Assembly (NCBI RefSeq): GCF_005239225.2 | Contig: NC_133285.1 | Location: 70,260-134,259 of the forward strand | DNA length: 64,000 bases | Direction: 5' to 3' | From: Populus alba | Taxonomy: Eukaryota; Streptophyta; Magnoliopsida; Malpighiales; Salicaceae | Part shown: piece by piece, positions 35,714 to 46,848 of the stretch | Position numbering within the stretch: position 1 is the stretch's first letter | Layout of the letters: each line of letters starts with the position of its first letter | The notes under the pieces: generated by a model | The model's input: only the letters and a program-made list of their open reading frames with translations | The model's database searches: none | Told to the model about the DNA's origin: nothing | Translations under genes and position numbers: made by a program

Positions 35714-36708
35714 TGATATGGTTTGTTCTTGTTAATTAACACCACAACAGATGTGGCGCCGCTCTAAAGTGGACAACTTATGCAACATTTAGCTGCCAAC
35801 TTTTTCAAGCCATGATAGCAGTTGGGATCCTTCCGGTTTGAATCAAGAGCCAAAATTTATCTCAAAAAAGACAAATTATCTATCTTCCACTTCTTATAAA
35901 TAGATGTGGATTCCAAACATTAAGTATGAAGAAATCAGAAGCCAAAGTTGAGAAAACTAGTCTTCTCTTTAATTTTCTATTTCTCTTCTCCCAGCAGGTT
36001 TTCTTCCACTCCCTTCACCATCATTGTCGCTACTAACCACACGCCAAACTTCCTAGCACCCCCAGCTACTCGTCTTCGGTCAGGCAAACCTCCCTCTTAT
36101 TTTTCTCCTTAAAACCACCTCATAGCCATTTTAATGCAGAATTCATGCCGCATGCAAATGACAATATAAGTAAAGATGAGCTGGACCTATTTTATCCTAA
36201 CCTAGATGGTTGGACCGGGTCCAATCCATTTAAAAAAGAGAGAGAAAACGAGGTCAAGTTTGTTGGGTCGCATGTCAGCCCAACCCGACCTAACTAGGTT
36301 TGACCCAAATGGTTGGGCCTGGCCTAACCCATATAATAATAATATCAAAATATCTAAATATAATTTTTTTAAAAAAAAATTCAAGGGTCATTTCAAAATA
36401 TTTGTGATTTTCTCGCATATTTTCTAATAATTTTGCATAATATCAAGCTATATATTTACATTGTAAGATACAGATCCGATATTAAAATACCAGGTTTTCT
36501 CTAAGACTTTTCTTAAAAAAATTCAAAGAATTTTAAATTAATTTCCTCTTAAATAAAAATACATTTCCTCTCACGAATTATAGGTTTTCTAGTAACCGTA
36601 GTACTAGATGGCAACTCCTGAAATTCATAATCATAATTTTATGATTAAACTCAAAACTCATTTCTAACACACTCAAGAGGCAGACTCGCTTTTTTCGACG
36701 TCGTGACA
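35714..36708 (+). repeat. Gypsy element left LTR
   Basis: Starts near TGATATGGTTTG and ends at about GTCGTGACA, with CTTATAAATAGATGTGG as the putative TATA region near 35895. Carries short AG and AAT tracts where the right LTR has long ones. Confidence 0.7.
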
Positions 36709-37780
36709 GAATGGTGACTCCACTAGGGAACTCCTTATGTGGTTGTACTAAGCTTTACTTATTTGATTGTTTGTTTTGGTTTGTTTAATTTTAGTACATT
36801 TAACATGCATTTTTACATAATGCTCATGCATAAGTATGTCAAGTATGAATTAATGCCTTCATGCATTTTATTTTTTGCAAATAAACTTAATTCTATGTTA
36901 GGTGGGGAGTAACGGTCTGCCTCTTAACTTTCAATCAAGATTTAGACTCGTGAAACATCTAATTATAAGTTGAGCGTTTACGTGATAATGACAATCATAC
37001 TATGCCCAACTATTTATTGTAAACCCTTATATTATCTTCACGAAAGGTGGTCACTAGATAAATCGTATACCTTTTTTAGACTAGGTAGAAAGCTTACCCC
37101 CATGTAATGGCCTAGAACCTTCATTTAGGGTATGAACTCCCTAATAATTTATTTTGCATCTTCTGAATATGAGTAAGATCAGAGATGATATAATTAGTTG
37201 GGGAAATAGCCTAAAGACTAAGGTTGAAATTACCGCGCGTCAAAATAATTTTGAATTAAAGAGTCTCAAACCCACCTTTTTGTTTTGAACTCTCCACCTC
37301 GAAAAGATCATTTCAAATTAATTAGATTGCATATTTTTGCCGATATTCAATAAAGAAATCATGGATTAGCCCTTTCGAACAAGTTAATCCATACCTAGTG
37401 TACATGTACATATACTTGCATCTATACATACATATATATACACATTCAGTTTGAATAACATACATGCATGCATCAGGTTGAAATATAGGTACTTAAAGAA
37501 CTTTAGTGCGTAAAGTTTACAACACTCAACTCAGACTAAGAAACATGGAATACAAATAATATGCCTACCGTGATGCTCATTTCAAGAAGAATTGGAGTCT
37601 CTGAAGGCTAGCGTGGCCCACATGGCTAGCTTACTCGAGCAAACACTCAAAAATACCTCTGGTAAAAGTCCTTGTAATAGACTTGTCAATGTTGTTCAAA
37701 CTTTAGAGACAACTCCCCTCAAAGAAAAAGTGGAAGAACAAGCTTAGAATCTCTACCATATTCCAACATTTGTGTAAACA

Positions 37781-38460
37781 ATGGCACCGATACCTACTCC
37801 TGCAATAGTAGATGCATTCACCAACGAGTCCCCAGAGACAAAGTCATCTGATGACATTGATCAAGATAAAATTGTAGCACTAAAAGCTAAAATGAGGGCA
37901 ATTAAAGGAGTAGATTTGTATGACCTAGTACAAGTCATAGAAATGTGTCTAATCCCAAATATGGCCATGGCAAAGAAATCTTGTGTTCCCGAGTTTATCA
38001 AATACATTGGAATACAATGCCCTGTCACCCTCCTCAAATCTTACTACAATAAAATGGCAGAAATAGTATACGATGAAAAACTACTGATGCATTTTTTTTT
38101 CAGGATAGTTCAAGTGGGGCAGCGTTGAATTGGTATATAAGGCTGGACAATACAAATATCTGATGATAGAAAGACTCGGTGTATGCTTTCATCAAGTAAT
38201 ACAAGTACAACATGGATATCACTCTTGATAGGACCAGTTTGTCCAATTTAGGAGGAAAAAAAAGAAAGAAAGCATAAAAAAGTACACTCAAAGATGGAGA
38301 GATTTGGCGGTGTAAGTACATCCTCTATTTTTAAACAAAGAAATGGTCACCTTATTCGCAAATACGTTTAAGACACCATACTACGAGTATGTGATGGGTA
38401 GTTTAGCAGAGTAATTCATTGACAATGTAGCTGTAGTTGAGCATATAGAGCATGAAGCAA
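37781..38460 (+). pseudogene. Gypsy gag remnant
   Basis: VPEFIKYIGIQCPVTLLKSY and MAEIVYDEKLLMHFF match the plant gypsy retrotransposon gag pattern (VPEFEKY.G...P..HL..YY.KM..YA.DEKLLIHFF), followed in another frame by DSSSGAALNWYIRLDN (38103) and, after stops, VYAFIKQYKYNMD..LDRTSLSNL. The capsid domain is recognisable; frameshifts near 38098 and multiple stops abolish it. No protease, RT or integrase follows. Confidence 0.82.
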
Positions 38461-39289
38461 TGAGTAGAAAATTTTTTATGTCCATTAAGAAAAAGGATTT
38501 CAAAAGGAAAAGGAAGAAAGTTGATCATATTAATGATGGCTATATGAGTAAGAAAAACCAATTTCAAGGCTACCACACTCCATTCTCTTTATTCCAAATT
38601 ACCAACATCACTTTTAACCTTTTATTTTCTGAGAGAAAACCTGAGCTTTAAATCAAGAACCAAATTGAAAGTTTTCTAAAGAAAAACTACTAAAGAGTCC
38701 AAAAACAACTACCTCCATTACTGTTACTTTTAAATGAGATGTGCCAGATTTGTTTGGCTAATTAACACCACAATGACTTAGATACCGCCTAAAGGTGGAC
38801 AACTCAAGAAGTCTTTAGCTACCAACATTTTCAGGCTATGATAACAACTTTGAATCAACAGTTGGGATCTTGTTCAAATCAAGGGCTAAGATATATCCTC
38901 TAAAGAGACAAATTGTCCCTCCTCATCCTCCTATAAATAGGGGTGGATTCCAAGCATTGAGCATGAAGATATTAGGAAAAAAAAAAGTAGCATTCTCCTA
39001 AGTCTTTTATTTCTCTTCTCCCATTCGATTTTCTTCCACTCCCTTCATTGTCATTGTCACCACCAGCCACACGTTGGACTTCCCAGGAACACCACTAACA
39101 GCTTCTTGACTCCAGCCAAGCAAGCCTCCCTCCTTTTATTCTCCTTGAAACCTCCATCCATAGCCATTTGCATGTAGAATTCATATTGCATGCATGTAGA
39201 ATTCATATTGCATGCGAATGACAATATAAGTAAAGATGGGTTGGACCCGTTTCAGCTCAGATCAGATGCTTGGGCCGGGTCTAGCTCAC

Positions 39290-39294
<5 letters not shown>

Positions 39295-39348
<54 letters not shown>

Positions 39349-39349
39349 A
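39295..39349 (+). repeat. (GA)n microsatellite
   Basis: About 27 GA units with a single AA interruption, inside the right gypsy LTR. Confidence 0.97.
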
Positions 39350-39412
39350 TAAGGCCAGGTCTATTAGGCCACATGTCGGCCCAACCCGACCCACCTGGGT
39401 TAGGCCCAACCC

Positions 39413-39416
<4 letters not shown>

Positions 39417-39456
<40 letters not shown>
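39417..39456 (+). repeat. (AAT)n microsatellite
   Basis: About 13 AAT units inside the right gypsy LTR; the left LTR has three at the matching place. Confidence 0.97.
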
Positions 39457-40197
39457 TATATCAAAATATCTAAAATTTAAAAAAAAATCCAAAGGTTGTG
39501 ATTTTTTTTACATATTTTTCTAATAATTTTACATAATATTGAGCTGTATATTTACACTATAAGATACAGATCCGATACTAAAATACCTTGTTTCCTTTGA
39601 ATATTTTCTTTAAAAAAAATGAAAATTCCAAAAAATTTTAAAATTAATTTCCTTTTTAAAAAAAGAAAAATATTTTGTTTTTTGTATATATAGCCAAATC
39701 CTAAAGGTTTTTTTATGCATATTTTTCTTAAGATAAAGATCATATTTTTATCATGTTTTAAAAAAATATAAAAAAAGAATATCGCAACCAATTTATAATT
39801 ACTTGTTAGAATTTGATCAAAATACAATAAAAAAAACTCATAACAATTATTTTATTATTCAGAATATTAGGACTTAGCTATATCTAAGAAATAAATAAGT
39901 CTGGCTTTTAGAATGATTAAATTTTAACATAATAAGTTAGAAACTTCCTCATAAAAGGAGATATATCTTAAATCTTAGATAAAATTAATGAATAGAAATA
40001 TTATTTAAAAATAATAATTAAATAACAATACCGTTTATATTAAATAAGATATACTGACATGATGCACATCGCAAATTATAATTGTTTTAGTAATTATAAT
40101 ACTACATGGTTACACTAATTTTATGATTAAATCTGGATATTCGGAAGGCATGTTCACAGTTGTCCGACACCGCACATGCCGCAACATAAGCCACATA

Positions 40198-41289
40198 CAG
40201 TGTTGAGACAGGGGACCTCTGTCTCCATACCTTTTTATTGTATGTAGTCAGGGTCAGTCTACTTTGTTTAGCAGGGCGGAGGAACGAGAGGTACATTGAG
40301 TTGCACCTGCGGTTTCTCATCTTCTTTTTGCCGATGATAGTTTCTTTTTCTTTAGAGCCAATGCGCAAGAGGGTTGTGTTGTTAAGGACCTGTTGCATCA
40401 ATATGAGTTGGCTTCGGGACACCAGTTAATTTTCAGAAATTGGGAATTTTCTACAGTAGCAATGTCAAAGTGGACTGCCAGCAACATATCTCAGTTATTC
40501 TTCAGGTCTTTTCACCTCTAAACCATGGAAAGTACTTGGGGTTACCATCACTAATTGGACGTAATAAACATTCAATTTTTGCCTATTTGAGGGATCGTTT
40601 GTGGAAGAGAATTCGTGGATAGAGAGGGCGTTCGTTGTCAAAAGCAGGTAAAGCACTGGCGATCAATTCGGTGGCTCAAGCTTTGGCGACTTATAGTATG
40701 AGTGTATTTTTATTGCTGATAACTATATGTGCTGAGTTACAAAGGATGATGAATAGATATTGGTGGGGTAGTGACCAAAGAGATGGCGCGAGGAATAATT
40801 TGGCAGAGTTGGAATAGACTATGTAGAAGAAAGGAAGATAGTGGTCTTCGGTTTCGAAATATACATTGCTTCAACTTGGCTCTTCTCGGTAAGTTAGGTT
40901 GGAAATTGATGGCCGAACTGCATAGCCTAGTGGCTAGAATTCTCAAAGCAAGATATTTCCAAAGTGGGGACTTTTTGAATGCTCACTTGGGACATAAACC
41001 TAGTTTTGTTCGGTGGAGCATCCATAACTCTCAAGAATTGATAAAGAGGAGCTGTGGGTGGCGGATTGGTATGGGTAATATGGTGAATATATGGAATGAT
41101 GCTTTGTTGATTGATGATAATAACAGGTTTATTGAGACACAAGTTGTGAAGGGCCTTGAAACTATGCATGTATATGATCTGATGGTGGATAATGGTTCTA
41201 GGTGGGACGCCCAAATGATTGATTCACCTTTTCAGAACAGAGATGCTATTGCTATTCAAGGGATTCCATTATCATCTAGAGGTGTAGGA
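40198..41289 (+). pseudogene. LINE RT palm/thumb segment
   Basis: LRQG, then after a frame change PLSPYLFIVCSQG, HLLFADDSFFFFRANAQEG (FADD catalytic box near 40330), VVKDLLHQYELASG, YLGLPSLIGRNKHS, SLSKAGKALAINSVAQALA, RYWWGSDQRDG, LCRRKEDSGLRFRNIHCFN, GWRIGMGNMVNIWND. The last words before the LTR element are IPLSSRGVG; the sentence continues at 45128 with DKLIWHFSKDGRF. A few frameshifts only. Confidence 0.9.
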
Positions 41290-41746
41290 TGTTGGGTGCG
41301 GAATCCGGTGACCGGTGATGAACTGATAATTGCTCAACGGAGGGATAAGCACACTGAGACACAATATTTTACGTGGTTCGGCAAAACCGCCTACATCCAC
41401 GGGAGAGAGTCCATTCAATTAGAGTAGAGAAAGAATACAATAAATACATGGAGGAGGATCATCCACTCAACTCACATCTCTGCTGCCCTTGCAGCTGCAG
41501 GGCTGCTGCCCATGGCAGCAGCCCTTTCTCTTCTCTTCACTCTTTCACACACTCACGTTATTCTCCCTCTCACCAATTTAGCTCTCTTTGCATGCCTCTT
41601 TTATAGGCATTCTCCAGCACATGTAGGGGACAAGACTCCCTTAAAACATGCCACCATTAGTGGCACTAATGATGCTGTCACTTGCTTAGTGGTGGTGGCC
41701 ACTTTGTTTGGTGGTAGGGTAGTCCCACTAATGGCAATACCTAACA
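41290..41746 (-). repeat. 3' LTR of the element at 41285-45127
   Basis: TGTTGGGTGCGG...ATACCTAACA on the + strand (TG..CA termini). A polypurine tract on the minus strand adjoins its inner edge (41747-41765). Confidence 0.93.
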
Positions 41747-42584
41747 ATCACCCCCTTTGCCATTTATGTGGGCAATTGTCCTCTTGCTTCATCAGCACAA
41801 GCTTGCATTCTGCAGCTTTTCCAAGCTTACCATTCCGAGAGCGTCCGTGGCCAAGTTTACAGGTACTCGCCAAACCTTTCAATCACCAGAGTCACCAAAG
41901 CACACCCTTGCTTACACCAAAGGATCACTTCAACCAGATGGTCTCACACATCACATCTGAAGAGTGTTAACGCTTGTCTCTGGGACAGAAACATTCCCCT
42001 TCGAGCGTATCATTCATGCTCGGTCCGGAATGATTCATCAAGCCTCACACCAAGACTTACAACACCCCCTCAAACTGATATTCCCAAGTGCGACAGTCAT
42101 TATCTGAGTATCTCGATATGATCACAAAGCCCACCACTCTTCCAAGAGTCTACTCATCCAGGAGTTGCGCCTGCCCTCTGTTCCACCGTAGGAACCACGC
42201 CTTACTTCTCCATGAGTCTCTCGCTCTTAGTCGTAAGAGTCCAGGTAGCTCTCCACCTTTAACCATGGGGACAGCCCATTAAAGGTTGATCCATATTTGT
42301 CTTCATACTCTGAGTATTACAATGCCATCTCCGAGCTCACCACCTTGACAAGAGTCAACTCGTTCCCGGAACCTGCGCATGCCCTCTGCTCCTTCATAGC
42401 AGCCGCGTCTTAATGCTCCACAAGTTATCCACTTATTGTCCAAGGCAAATGTCTTCTAGCTCATTGATCTTTAGCATAGGGGCAATATCCATGAAAGTCA
42501 ATCCTGCAATTGTCTTCATACTCATCATAGCCACTTCATTGGCTATCCATCTGTCCACTTATATCTAGCCATCACATCGGCTTT

Positions 42585-42735
42585 GGGGCGTTCTGAACTG
42601 GGGCTCCTATCATGGCCCTCACACCTTCTCCTGAGGTGTCTCCGCTCGTCGTCATGCGGCGGTCTGAACTGGGCTCATTTCATGGCCCTCACACCTTCCA
42701 TCCGAGGTGTCTCCGCTCGTCTTGGAGCGGTCTCA
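42585..42735. repeat. Tandem ~75-bp duplication inside the LTR element
   Basis: TCTGAACTGGG(G)CTC.T.TCATGGCCCTCACACCTTC followed by GAGGTGTCTCCGCTCGTC occurs twice in a row (about 42591 and 42664). A weaker duplication of a ~190-bp block (..GAGTC.ACTC.TCC..G.GCCTGCCCTCTG..) is seen at 42140-42240 and 42350-42430. Confidence 0.75.
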
Positions 42736-44267
42736 TCCTCCTTCATCGGGATGACTCCAGTGGCTTCAAGATTCTCTACCACCATGTGGACTTGGGAGAG
42801 ATTACTGCCACTGACTACATAGAAAGAGAAAGTTGCGGTATACTCCTCGCAATTCTCCACCTCGATTTCTATGTTTGGAGCTTCTACGCCTTTCTGCTTG
42901 ACAGCTCCACCTACACCACTCTCTTTGGTGTCTTCGCCTTTTATCATAGGCATTTGCACCCCCTCAATTAGGTGCCTCTGCAACAGCTCTCTTTCCATCC
43001 TTGCAGGCATTGGAAAGGTCTTCGCCTGTTGTCTTCATCAAGAGCATAAAAGACTTCCTGTTGTACAAACTTTAACAGTCTCTGCTCTGAGCTTCATCTG
43101 GGAACACTTCTTCTCCTTGCACCTGTTGTCTTATTTCAGTACCTCGTTGGATCCTTCGGGTACTCTTGCACAATCTCCGTGTGCCCTTGTGCAATTTCTG
43201 TTCTCCAGATTTCTCCCTATTCCTTGCTTATGTTTGAACAGCAGCTCATCCTGTCACAACACCTGGCCAAGTCAAAATAGGGTGCCAATCTTTCATCCCC
43301 TTGCTGTATTTCTCTTCCATTATCAGGGTCTTCATCAATTCTCCCCTCGAGAAAATCACAGTCACCGAATCTAACTTCTTTGGAGAAATCACCACTCCAT
43401 CAGATTCCTTGATCATACGGAACCCAACTGTTCCCCTTATGCCGTCATCCTGCTAGTCTTCAATCGTTTCATTACAAACTGCTATATATACGAAAATAGT
43501 ACCGTATGGATAATCCTTCCACTAAGCAAGTTCCCAGGAAAGATTGGAGGGGTCACAACGGTCCCGCTTAAAACCCAATCTCCTAGACAGAACTTCTTAG
43601 GCTATATCTATCCATCGTACTGTCTCTCCGTATATACAACCATTTGCTAGCTTTGTTGCGGCTCTCCTTTGCAAGTGATCTGGGTATCCTGGCTTCATAC
43701 CTGATTTCTCAACATCTGGCGAGACTACCAGTGCTTAGATTCGTCAAGATTGGACTTCGTCAATTTCCACTCTCCACCTCTAATTGTTCACATAACCGGG
43801 TGTCTAGAGTGTCCCAATTTTGCCTTCCATCAAGGTATTAAATTTCCCCATTTAACATTACAGCACATGTAATTGGGTAAACATGTGCACCTTCTTCTCC
43901 TTCATCTCCATCGACCTCAATCCAGACCTTCAGATGCCTCCTGATCGGGCAATCTCTCTTTAATTATTCACCACTGCCATTTTTGGTCTCAAATCTCAAC
44001 GATCGAACCGTACCATTGCATCCGGAATGATCAAATTAGCTGGAAACATGTCTTGAATCGTCCAAATCGCACATCAGACGGCTAAGATTTGATCAAAACA
44101 ATTCTGGCCTGATCAACGGCTCAGATTCACTCTCAGATCCGGTTGCACGTAGAATCAGCTGCACTGGATCCTATCCCTCGGCTCGCGGCTCGGCTCAGTT
44201 CCAACTCCGCTCGGCTCGGCTTGGCTCTCATTTAGCTCGGCTCGGCTCCGCGGCGCTGACGTGGCAG

Positions 44268-44378
44268 TGGGCCCCACTTAGCTGACGTCACCAATTAATG
44301 TCATGCTGATGTCATCATGGGCCATGCTTACTGTGCATGCTGACGTCACAAATTACGTCATGATGACGTCACCCTTAT
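44268..44378. promoter_or_regulatory. Cluster of TGACG/TGACGTCA motifs next to the PBS
   Basis: Within about 100 bp: GCTGACGTGG (44257), GCTGACGTCACC (44281), CTGATGTCATC, GCTGACGTCAC (44339), ATTACGTCATGATGACGTCACC (two overlapping cores, 44352-44373). TGACGTCA is the core bound by plant bZIP factors of the TGA and related classes. Lying in the leader just inside the 5' LTR, the cluster could drive the element's transcription; this is inference. Confidence 0.5.
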
Positions 44379-44651
44379 CCGGGTCAGGCACGTGGGTCGG
44401 GTCGTCTGGTATTCGGGTCGGGTCAGCCATCCGGGCGAAGAAGACGCGTGTGACGCGTGGCGCGCGTCTGCGCGCGTGGCCAGTCACCTCGCCGGAGCGT
44501 GACGGCGCGTGAAGGAGATTCCGATGTCCGATTTCGACGCGGTTTTCACCAGTGGCTTCGTCTCTTCCTCCTCTACACAGTGGTATGGTCAAAACACAAT
44601 TTTGACAACTTTCATTTTTGAGCAAAAAATCAAACACCACTTTAACCATAT

Positions 44652-44663
44652 GCTCTGATACCA
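44652..44663 (-). other. Primer-binding site, initiator tRNA-Met
   Basis: Minus strand TGGTATCAGAGC, the complement of the 3' end of plant initiator methionine tRNA, two bases inside the LTR. It fixes the orientation of the element. Confidence 0.9.
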
Positions 44664-44665
44664 AT

Positions 44666-45122
44666 TGTTGTGCGCGTAATCCGGTGACCGGTGATGAACT
44701 GATAATTGCTCAACGGAGGGATAAGCACACTGAGACACAATATTTTACGTGGTTCGGCAAAACCGCCTACATCCACGGGAGAGAGTCCATTCAATTAGAG
44801 TAGAGAAAGAATACAATAAATACATGGAGGAGGATCATCCACTCAACTCACATCTCTGCTGCCCTTGCAGCTGCAGGGCTGCTGCCCATGGCAGCAGCCC
44901 TTTCTCTTCTCTTCACTCTTTCACACACTCACGTTATTCTCCCTCTCACCAATTTAGCTCTCTTTGCATGCCTCTTTTATAGGCATTCTCCAGCACATGT
45001 AGGGGACAAGACTCCCTTAAAACATGCCACCATTAGTGGCACTAATGATGCTGCCACTTGCTTAGTGGTGGTGGCCACTTTGTTTGGTGGTAGGGTAGTC
45101 CCACTAATGGCAATACCTAACA
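44666..45122 (-). repeat. 5' LTR of the element at 41285-45127
   Basis: TGTTGTGCGCG...ATACCTAACA on the + strand; nearly identical to 41290-41746, differing in a few bases of the first 12 and at one C/T near 45052. Confidence 0.93.
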
Positions 45123-45127
45123 TAGGA

Positions 45128-46111
45128 GACAAGTTAATTTGGCATTTTAGCAAGGATGGGAGGTTTAATGTTAAATTCGCATACCGCATGGCAATGGAAA
45201 TTTGTGGTCCAGATTTGGTTGAAGCTGTTCAAGGAGCATGAAGAAGAATTTGGAGCCTTTGTGTACCTCCAAAGATTAAATATTTGCAGGGATGGTTTGT
45301 CAAAATTGTCTCCCTACAAGATTAAGGCTGCAGCAAAAAGGGGTAGAGGTCCATGATTTTATTTTTTTGTTGTTGCAATGCGATTGGTGGATCAAAAGAA
45401 CATTTGTATATGAATTGTCCTTTCTCCTTGCAGTGCTAGCAGGAAGTTGGTGTTAATATTCATAACAATATAAGTATGGAGTTCTGTCAATGGTTTAGCA
45501 ACCATATTGTGGGGCTTGATGATGATCAATTGGCTAGAATGACCGTTACAATGTGGTTCCTTTTGAACCAGCGGAATTCAAGAATATGGAATGGAAGCAT
45601 GGCTGGTGTGCAATCTGTAGTACAGCAGGGGCTGGAGACGTGGAAGTGTGTGAGGCAGCTTGTTCAACACTCAGTTAATGTGCAAGGGCAAAGTCAGAAA
45701 TGGGAGAAGCCTCCTGTAGGATTTCTGAAATGTAACATTGATGCAGACATTCTTGATCAAGGCGTTGCCATGGGTGCTGGTTTTGTAATCAGGAATAACG
45801 AGGGAGCTGTGGCTTACTGTGGGTGCTGGAAGATTAGAGGTTCTTTTTCACCAACATTGGCTGAAGCATTGTGTCTAAAGAATGTGCTGCAGTTCATGAT
45901 TTCTCAGGGGCTGTCAAATGTTCGTATGGAGTTAGATGCAAAAATTGTTGTGGATGGAATAAATGATAATGGTATTAACGATTTTGAGATGGGTATGATA
46001 TTTGAATATTGCAGAGGGTTAATTAATCAAGGGAATAATTTTGATTTGTATCATGTAAGAAGAAGTGCTAGTGCTAGTGCTACATTGTCTGCAAAGAGTT
46101 TTGTATGCTAG
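45128..46111 (+). pseudogene. LINE C-terminal region with RNase H
   Basis: Opens with KLIWHFSKDGRFNVK right after the target duplication. A zinc-binding-region remnant (EHLYMNCPFS) lies near 45400. The RNase H domain follows at 45690-46090: WEKPPVGFLKCNIDAD, GAGFVIRNNEGAV, FSPTLAEALCLKNVLQF, VRMELDAKIVVDGIND, with D/E/D catalytic positions. The 45476-46111 frame is intact for 211 codons. It ends shortly before the A-rich tail at about 46190. Confidence 0.88.
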
Positions 46112-46200
46112 AACCAAAACCCTGCGTTTAGATGTAATGATCTTGCGCATGATATTGCGTGTGCTGTTTAATGAAAGTTAATTTCTTTTTTTTAAAAAAA

Positions 46201-46848
46201 AAAAAGAAAAGAAAAAGAAAAAAGAAACGGCAAGCTAACCGAAGCGATGGACCGATCTAGCTTTAGAAATAACGGTACTATACGACATGGGAGAGAGACA
46301 TTGTAGCTATGGGCATGGATAGTTAGGCAGACAGTAAATAATAAATAATAGTTAATGGCTTAATTAAATTAGAGTTAAAGATTTAATTAAATAAGAGCGA
46401 GAGAGGAAGCGTCGATTGGGGATGGTGATTTTCTGAGTGCGTGAAAGTGAAAAAAAAACTGAAGAAAACCACTACTTGTTTCCTGTCTCCACCACCGCAT
46501 CTAAAACGGACACATAACACGCACAGCCTGCCTACCCCTTCCTCTGCTCTTTCCTCCCTCCCTCCCTCCCTCCCTTAATTAATATTATTGAACTGAGTCA
46601 ATGCTAGATCTCCTTCCCTCCTACTAATTGCAGTCCATTCTCTATTGGCGGTTGTTAATTTCCTCTTCTTGACTATTCAACAGCGAAATCGCCTCGTCTT
46701 TTTCTCTGCTGTTTCCCTTTTTTTGGTCTCTCCATCCTCTCCTCTCCTCTCCTCTCCTCTCCTCTCCTGTTATTCTCGTTTTGAGAATTGGGAGATCTGT
46801 TTATTAGAATCTTAAAATCTCGAAATTAATTGAGAAAAAAATAAAATA
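46201..46848. other. Promoter/5' leader region of the URGT-like gene
   Basis: Follows the LINE tail. Contains two pyrimidine-rich tracts: CCTC/CCCT repeats at 46551-46575 and TCCTC repeats at 46733-46769, ending 80 bp before the ATG. Such CT-rich leaders (Y-patch-like) are common near plant core promoters. I see no convincing TATA box. Confidence 0.5.

Larger units (their letters stand above)
35714..40140 (+). mobile_element. Decayed Ty3/gypsy LTR element with gag remnant only
   Basis: Two diverged long direct repeats: about 35714-36708 and about 38735-40140. Both start TGA.ATG..TTGTT..TAATTAACACCACAA and carry CTTATAAATAG/CCTATAAATAGG TATA boxes, the GGACCGGGTC/GGGCCGGGTC..CCAACCCGACC block and a TTTTATGATTAAA end. 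Just inside the left repeat is AATGGTGACTCCACTAGGGA (36710), a primer-binding-site-like motif typical of plant gypsy elements. Between the LTRs is only a broken gag; pol is absent. The LTR divergence is large, so the insertion is old. Right boundary approximate. Confidence 0.8.
38735..40140 (+). repeat. Gypsy element right LTR with expanded microsatellites
   Basis: Aligns with 35714-36708 but is about 400 bp longer. The extra length comes from a GA tract (39295-39349), an AAT tract (39417-39456), a small tandem duplication of GTAGAATTCATATTGCATG near 39173-39212, and AT-rich DNA between 39600 and 40060. The right edge fades into DNA (40141-40197) that belongs neither to the LTR nor to the LINE. 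Confidence 0.7.
41285..45127 (-). mobile_element. Young non-autonomous LTR retrotransposon (no gag-pol)
   Basis: Two 457-bp direct repeats (41290-41746, 44666-45122) differ at only about four or five positions and are flanked by an identical 5-bp duplication TAGGA (41285-41289, 45123-45127). Removing element and one TAGGA restores the LINE frame. The initiator-Met PBS lies on the minus strand next to the right-hand LTR, and a purine-rich tract (GGCAAAGGGGGTGAT on the minus strand) lies next to the left-hand one, so the element is transcribed leftward. The 2.9-kb interior has no recognisable protease, integrase, RT or RNase H. This is a LARD/TR-GAG-like element that must be mobilised in trans. 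Confidence 0.93.
32895..46200 (+). mobile_element. Large LINE split by nested insertions
   Basis: One LINE reads left to right in pieces: ORF1 end (32895-33788), endonuclease (about 33790-34460), start of RT (about 34470-35106), [gap filled by 35107-40197], RT palm with FADD and thumb (40198-41289), [LTR element 41290-45122], connection, zinc region and RNase H (45128-46111), then an A-rich tail near 46190-46225. It is 5'-truncated within the DUF4283 part of ORF1 (first readable words are TFDNHLLLLHRLKEGEA). About 140 codons of RT are missing at the first gap. Frameshifts and stops are moderate, so this was a relatively recent but now dead copy. Confidence 0.88.

Noticed and set aside
36202..36427. 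Overlapping frames on both strands in the gypsy LTR
   Set aside because: They translate the LTR, including its palindromic CCAACCCGACC block; not genes.
39190..39480. Frames rich in RE/RERE and poly-Ile
   Set aside because: Translation of the (GA)n and (AAT)n microsatellites.
41512..41970. Ser/His-rich + strand frame of 152 codons, with a near-identical start in the other LTR (44888-45241)
   Set aside because: It starts inside the LTR on the strand opposite to the element's transcription, and is duplicated only because LTRs are duplicated.
42675..43010. Minus-strand 111-codon frame in the LTR element interior as a possible gag
   Set aside because: Right strand, but no capsid motif or zinc knuckle; Glu/Met/Arg-rich composition gives no support for gag.
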